A stretch of 34,555 nucleotides of DNA, taken from an uncultured Eubacterium sp. (GTDB lineage Bacteria > Bacillota > Clostridia > Lachnospirales > Lachnospiraceae). Positions within the stretch are counted from its first letter, which is position 1; each line of letters begins with the position of its first letter. Both the position numbers and the translations under genes were made by a program. The notes beneath the pieces are model-generated. The model saw only the letters and a list, made by a program, of their open reading frames with translations. It did no database searches and was not told the DNA's origin. Shown here in pieces: positions 31,874-34,555 of this stretch. The stretch is from assembly GCA_905236225.1 (NCBI GenBank), contig CAJOPM010000122.1, forward strand, positions 1 through 34,555. The letters run 5' to 3'.

Positions 31874-32230
31874 ATGGCAAGAATTAAAGGCGGACAGAAC
31901 GCTAAGAGAAAACATAAAAAGGTATTAAAATTAGCTAGAGGATATAGAGGAGCTAGATCTAACCAGTATCGTGTTGCTAAACAGTCAGTTATGAGAGCTC
32001 TTGCAAGCTCATATGCAGGAAGAAAGCAAAGAAAACGTCAGATGCGTCAGCTTTGGATAGCAAGAATTAATGCTGCTGCAAGAATAAACGGACTTTCATA
32101 CAGCAAATTTATGCATGGACTTAAGCTTGCAGGCGTAGAAGTTAACCGTAAGATGCTTGCAGAAATGGCTGTAAGTGATGCTGAAGGTTTTGCTTCACTT
32201 GTAGATATTGCAAAAGAAAAAGTAGCATAA
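31874..32230 (+). CDS. rplT: 50S ribosomal protein L20
   Basis: The 118-aa L20 is an early large-subunit assembly protein and, in this operon type, the repressor that binds the mRNA leader. The sequence is typical: a basic N-terminal extension (ARIKGGQNAKRKHKKVLKLA, then GYRGARSNQYR) and a globular C-terminus (RQLWIARINAAARINGLSYS, then NRKMLAEMAV). AGGAGG lies before the ATG, 24 bases after rpmI. A palindrome follows 8 bases after the stop. Confidence 0.99.
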   Translation: MARIKGGQNAKRKHKKVLKLARGYRGARSNQYRVAKQSVMRALASSYAGRKQRKRQMRQLWIARINAAARINGLSYSKFMHGLKLAGVEVNRKMLAEMAVSDAEGFASLVDIAKEKVA

Positions 32231-32238
32231 CATATCAA

Positions 32239-32269
32239 GACCGGATGATTATAATCATCCGGTCATTTT
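32239..32269. terminator. Perfect palindrome after rplT, probable terminator
   Basis: GACCGGATGATTA (32239-32251) is exactly complementary to 32252-32264, followed by ATTTTG. The T-run is short, so it may be leaky; the galE ribosome binding site begins only 10 bases after the hairpin and no separate galE promoter is evident. Confidence 0.75.
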
Positions 32270-32285
32270 GCACAAGGAGATAATT

Positions 32286-33302
32286 ATGGCAATACTTGTT
32301 ACCGGTGGCGCAGGATTTATTGGAAGTCATACTTGCGTAGAATTGCTTGATAAAGATTACGAAGTTGTAGTGGTAGATAACTTGTCTAATTCAAGCGAAA
32401 AATCAATAGAGCGCATAAAAGAAATAACAAAAAAAGATCTTAAATTTTATAAAGCTGACATTTTAGATAAAAAAGCTCTTAAAGATGTTTTTGAACAAGA
32501 ATCAATAGATGCCTGTATACATTTTGCAGGACTGAAAGCTGTTGGAGAATCCGTTGAAAAGCCTTGGGAATATTATCATAATAATATAAGTGGTACTTTA
32601 AATTTGCTGGAAGTAATGAAAGAGTACGGTGTTAAGGACATTATTTTTTCCTCATCAGCTACTGTTTATGGTACTCCTCAGTTTGTTCCGATTACTGAGA
32701 AATGTCCTAAAGGTCAATGTACTAATCCATACGGATGGACAAAGTCAATGCTCGAACAAATACTTATAGATATTCAGGCGGCAGATAATGAATATAATGT
32801 TATTCTGCTTAGGTATTTTAACCCTATAGGTGCGCACAAGAGTGGATTAATTGGGGAAGATCCTAAAGGAATACCTAATAATTTAATGCCTTATATTACA
32901 CAGGTCGCGGTGGGGAAACTAGATAAATTAGGTGTTTTTGGTGATGATTATGACACACCGGATGGGACAGGAGTAAGAGATTATATACATGTCTGTGATC
33001 TTGCAAAAGGACATGTAGCTGCAATATCAAAACTTAAAGAAAAATGCGGACTTAAGACATATAATCTCGGTACAGGCGTTGGATATAGCGTTCTTGATAT
33101 TATAAAAAACTTTGAAAAAGCTAATGGCGTAAAAATACCGTACGAAATAAAAGCGCGCAGAGCCGGAGATATAGACAAGTGTTATGCAGATGCTTCTTTG
33201 GCGAAAAAAGAACTTGGATGGCAGGCTCAATACGGTATTTATGATATGTGCAAAGATTCTTTTAACTGGCAAATAAAGAATCCAAATGGATTTGAGGATT
33301 AA
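32286..33302 (+). CDS. galE: UDP-glucose 4-epimerase
   Basis: GalE interconverts UDP-glucose and UDP-galactose for the Leloir pathway and for cell-surface glycans. ATG 32286 has AAGGAG 8 bases upstream; an in-frame ATG at 32268 lies in the terminator tail. The 338-aa protein is an extended short-chain dehydrogenase: NAD motif GGAGFIGSH, the SSSATVYG segment (S124) and catalytic YGWTK with Y149 and K153. The GLKAVGESV and LRYFNPIGAH segments are typical of GalE. Length matches the family. Other close epimerases are possible, but the motif set favours GalE. Confidence 0.93.
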   Translation: MAILVTGGAGFIGSHTCVELLDKDYEVVVVDNLSNSSEKSIERIKEITKKDLKFYKADILDKKALKDVFEQESIDACIHFAGLKAVGESVEKPWEYYHNNISGTLNLLEVMKEYGVKDIIFSSSATVYGTPQFVPITEKCPKGQCTNPYGWTKSMLEQILIDIQAADNEYNVILLRYFNPIGAHKSGLIGEDPKGIPNNLMPYITQVAVGKLDKLGVFGDDYDTPDGTGVRDYIHVCDLAKGHVAAISKLKEKCGLKTYNLGTGVGYSVLDIIKNFEKANGVKIPYEIKARRAGDIDKCYADASLAKKELGWQAQYGIYDMCKDSFNWQIKNPNGFED

Positions 33303-33305
33303 ATT

Positions 33306-34241
33306 ATGAAGACAAAGGTATATATTGATGGACAAAGCGGCACAACAGGCCTTCAAATTAACGACAGAATTTCTAACCGAGATGATTTAGAGCTTCTAAA
33401 GATTGATGATGATAAGAGACACGATATAGAAGAAAGAAAAAAATATCTTAATATGGCAGATGTTATTTTTTTATGTTTGCCTGATGAAGGGGCTATAGAA
33501 GCCGTATCATTGGTTGAAAATGAAAATGTAAAAATAATAGATGCATCAACTGCTCATAGAACAAATGATAATTGGGTATATGGATATCCGGAACTGAATA
33601 AGGAACAAAGACTAAAGATAAAACAGTCTAATAGAGTAGCTAATCCCGGTTGTCATGCAACAGGTCTTATTTCCACAACAGCTCCGCTTATCAGCATGAA
33701 AATTTTACCGCCGGATTATCCTCTTAGTTGTTATTCTTTAACCGGATACTCAGGAGGCGGCAAGAAAATGATTGCCTCATATGAGAGTGCGGATAAACAA
33801 GAAGAACTTATGGCTCCCGGAATTTATGGATTAAATCTAATGCATAAGCATATACCGGAGATGCAAAAGATTAGCGGACTAAGCAAACCGCCGATATTTA
33901 TGCCAATAGTTGATGATTACTATAAAGGTATGGCGACTACTATAATGCTTGATAATTCATACCTTTATGGGAAACCAAGTGCTAAAGAAATATGTGATAG
34001 ATTAGCCGAATATTATCAAGATGAACATTTTGTGAGTGTGCGGGAATATGAACAGTCACCGTCAACGCTTTATGCCAATACTTATGCCGGAACAAATAAG
34101 CTTGAGATAGTAGTATGTGGACATGACAAACAAACCAGTATAACTGCTCTGTTTGATAACTTAGGCAAAGGAGCATCCGGGGCTGCAGTGCAGAATATGA
34201 ACATAATGCTTGGATTAGACGAAACAGTAGGTTTAGAATAA
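33306..34241 (+). CDS. argC: N-acetyl-gamma-glutamyl-phosphate reductase, short type 2 form
   Basis: ArgC reduces N-acetylglutamyl phosphate to the semialdehyde in arginine/ornithine synthesis. The 311-aa product is the type 2 form, shorter than the usual 340-350 aa. It has an N-terminal NADP-binding start (KVYIDGQSGTTGLQI), DVIFLCLPDEGA, DASTAHR, catalytic C116 in VANPGCHATG, and YSGGGKKMI. It begins 3 bases after galE, so the two share a transcript although their pathways differ. No other arg gene is in the window. Confidence 0.93.
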   Translation: MKTKVYIDGQSGTTGLQINDRISNRDDLELLKIDDDKRHDIEERKKYLNMADVIFLCLPDEGAIEAVSLVENENVKIIDASTAHRTNDNWVYGYPELNKEQRLKIKQSNRVANPGCHATGLISTTAPLISMKILPPDYPLSCYSLTGYSGGGKKMIASYESADKQEELMAPGIYGLNLMHKHIPEMQKISGLSKPPIFMPIVDDYYKGMATTIMLDNSYLYGKPSAKEICDRLAEYYQDEHFVSVREYEQSPSTLYANTYAGTNKLEIVVCGHDKQTSITALFDNLGKGASGAAVQNMNIMLGLDETVGLE

Positions 34242-34276
34242 AAATCACAAAAAATCCTGTTATTTTAAAATAATAC

Positions 34277-34305
34277 TTGCAAAATAATATATTATGCTAT
34301 ATAAT
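34277..34305 (+). promoter_or_regulatory. Promoter of the tRNA-Glu gene
   Basis: TTGCAA (34277-34282), 17 bases, consensus TATAAT (34300-34305). The start would fall near 34312, giving a short leader ahead of the tRNA that includes part of a hairpin. Confidence 0.75.
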
Positions 34306-34344
34306 ACAATTCGTTGCACTTAAGGAAAGATGCGCAACGAATAT

Positions 34345-34416
34345 GGCCTGTTGGTCAAGCGGTTAAGACGCCGCCCTCTCACGGCGGAATCAGGGGTTCG
34401 ATTCCCCTACAGGCTG
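34345..34416 (+). tRNA. tRNA-Glu (anticodon CUC)
   Basis: A 72-base cloverleaf. Acceptor stem GGCCTGT pairs with ACAGGCT (a G-U at the first pair). The D arm is GTC/GAC, and the anticodon stem CCGCC/GGCGG flanks loop CTCTCAC with anticodon CTC at 34378-34380. The T arm AGGGG/CCCCT has loop TTCGATT, and G is the discriminator base. The 3' CCA is not encoded and must be added. It has its own promoter and terminator, so it is a single-gene unit. Confidence 0.96.
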
Positions 34417-34426
34417 CTTTATTACT

Positions 34427-34463
34427 AGGATATTTCCGAATATGGGAATATCCTTATTTTTTT
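34427..34463 (+). terminator. Intrinsic terminator of the tRNA-Glu gene
   Basis: AGGATATTTCC (34427-34437) pairs with GGGAATATCCT (34444-34454) with one G-U, a 6-base loop, and a run of seven T (34457-34463). Confidence 0.92.
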
Positions 34464-34465
34464 AA

Positions 34466-34555
34466 CTCAGTCGGAGAAATCCCCCACCTCTAAGCGTTAG
34501 CGTAGGTGGGGGTTATGACAAACTATACTCAGTCGGGGCAGGCGCTCCGACTGAG
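34466..34555. repeat. Structured dispersed repeat, copy B (reaches the window end)
   Basis: Same three-module design as 29916-30000. The outer arm is CTCAGTCGGAG (34466-34476). The central hairpin pairs CCCCCACC (34481-34488) with GGTGGGGG (34505-34512), with a 16-base loop beginning TCTAAGC and ending GCGTA. The 3' hairpin pairs CTCAGTCGG (34528-34536) with CCGACTGAG (34547-34555). The last base of the window is the last base of the right arm, so the true end may lie further on. It begins 2 bases after the tRNA terminator. Confidence 0.8.

Noticed and set aside
34255..34275. A/T palindrome (TTATTTTAAAATAA) after argC as an argC terminator
   Set aside because: No G-C pairs and no T-run; it is probably only an A/T-rich stretch upstream of the tRNA promoter.

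Overview
The window is a low-GC Gram-positive chromosome segment, most like a motile member of the Lachnospiraceae or a neighbouring Clostridia family. This rests on PolC, a fla/che operon ending in fliA, a FapA-family protein and a SwrB-like protein, CheC plus CheD, AGGAGG-type ribosome binding sites, an infC gene that starts with AUC, and a tRNA gene without encoded CCA. The genus is an inference from gene content. Almost everything is core genome. I see no transposase, integrase, phage gene, CRISPR array, rRNA or toxin-antitoxin pair.

Region 1 (1-9650, + strand) is the distal end of a flagellar/chemotaxis operon: a cut-off PilZ c-di-GMP receptor, cheB, cheA, cheW, a hairpin, cheC, cheD, a small acidic-tailed membrane protein, fliA, a FapA-family gene, a 108-aa unknown, a SwrB-like membrane protein, and a membrane protein carrying only the non-catalytic MltG/YceG-type domain. 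An intrinsic terminator closes the operon.

Region 2 (9601-17134) holds rpsB-tsf with its own promoter (nested in the terminator DNA) and a structured leader. A two-REC EAL phosphodiesterase with a dead GGDEF domain follows, then a membrane-anchored polysaccharide deacetylase, a bactofilin, pyrH and frr.

Region 3 (17154-26378) is the conserved envelope/isoprenoid/replication cluster uppS-cdsA-dxr-rseP-ispG-polC, tightly packed. It makes and uses undecaprenyl diphosphate, makes CDP-diacylglycerol, runs two steps of the MEP pathway and ends in the replicative polymerase.

Region 4 (26368-30858) has a minus-strand membrane-anchored beta-propeller-like protein convergent with polC. A divergent promoter pair separates it from pheA and a DUF815-type AAA ATPase, which face a minus-strand PHP phosphoesterase across a structured repeat.

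Region 5 (30859-34555) has back-to-back promoters, an attenuator leader, infC-rpmI-rplT, galE, argC (type 2), tRNA-Glu(CUC) with promoter and terminator, and a second copy of the structured repeat at the window edge.

The least explained element is this roughly 85-90 bp repeat (29916-30000 and 34466-34555). Its two copies differ in sequence but keep the same three-part palindromic architecture, with compensatory changes in both stems. Also of interest are the small unknown proteins in the chemotaxis operon, the promoter nested inside a terminator before rpsB, and the RNA leaders of rpsB and infC.
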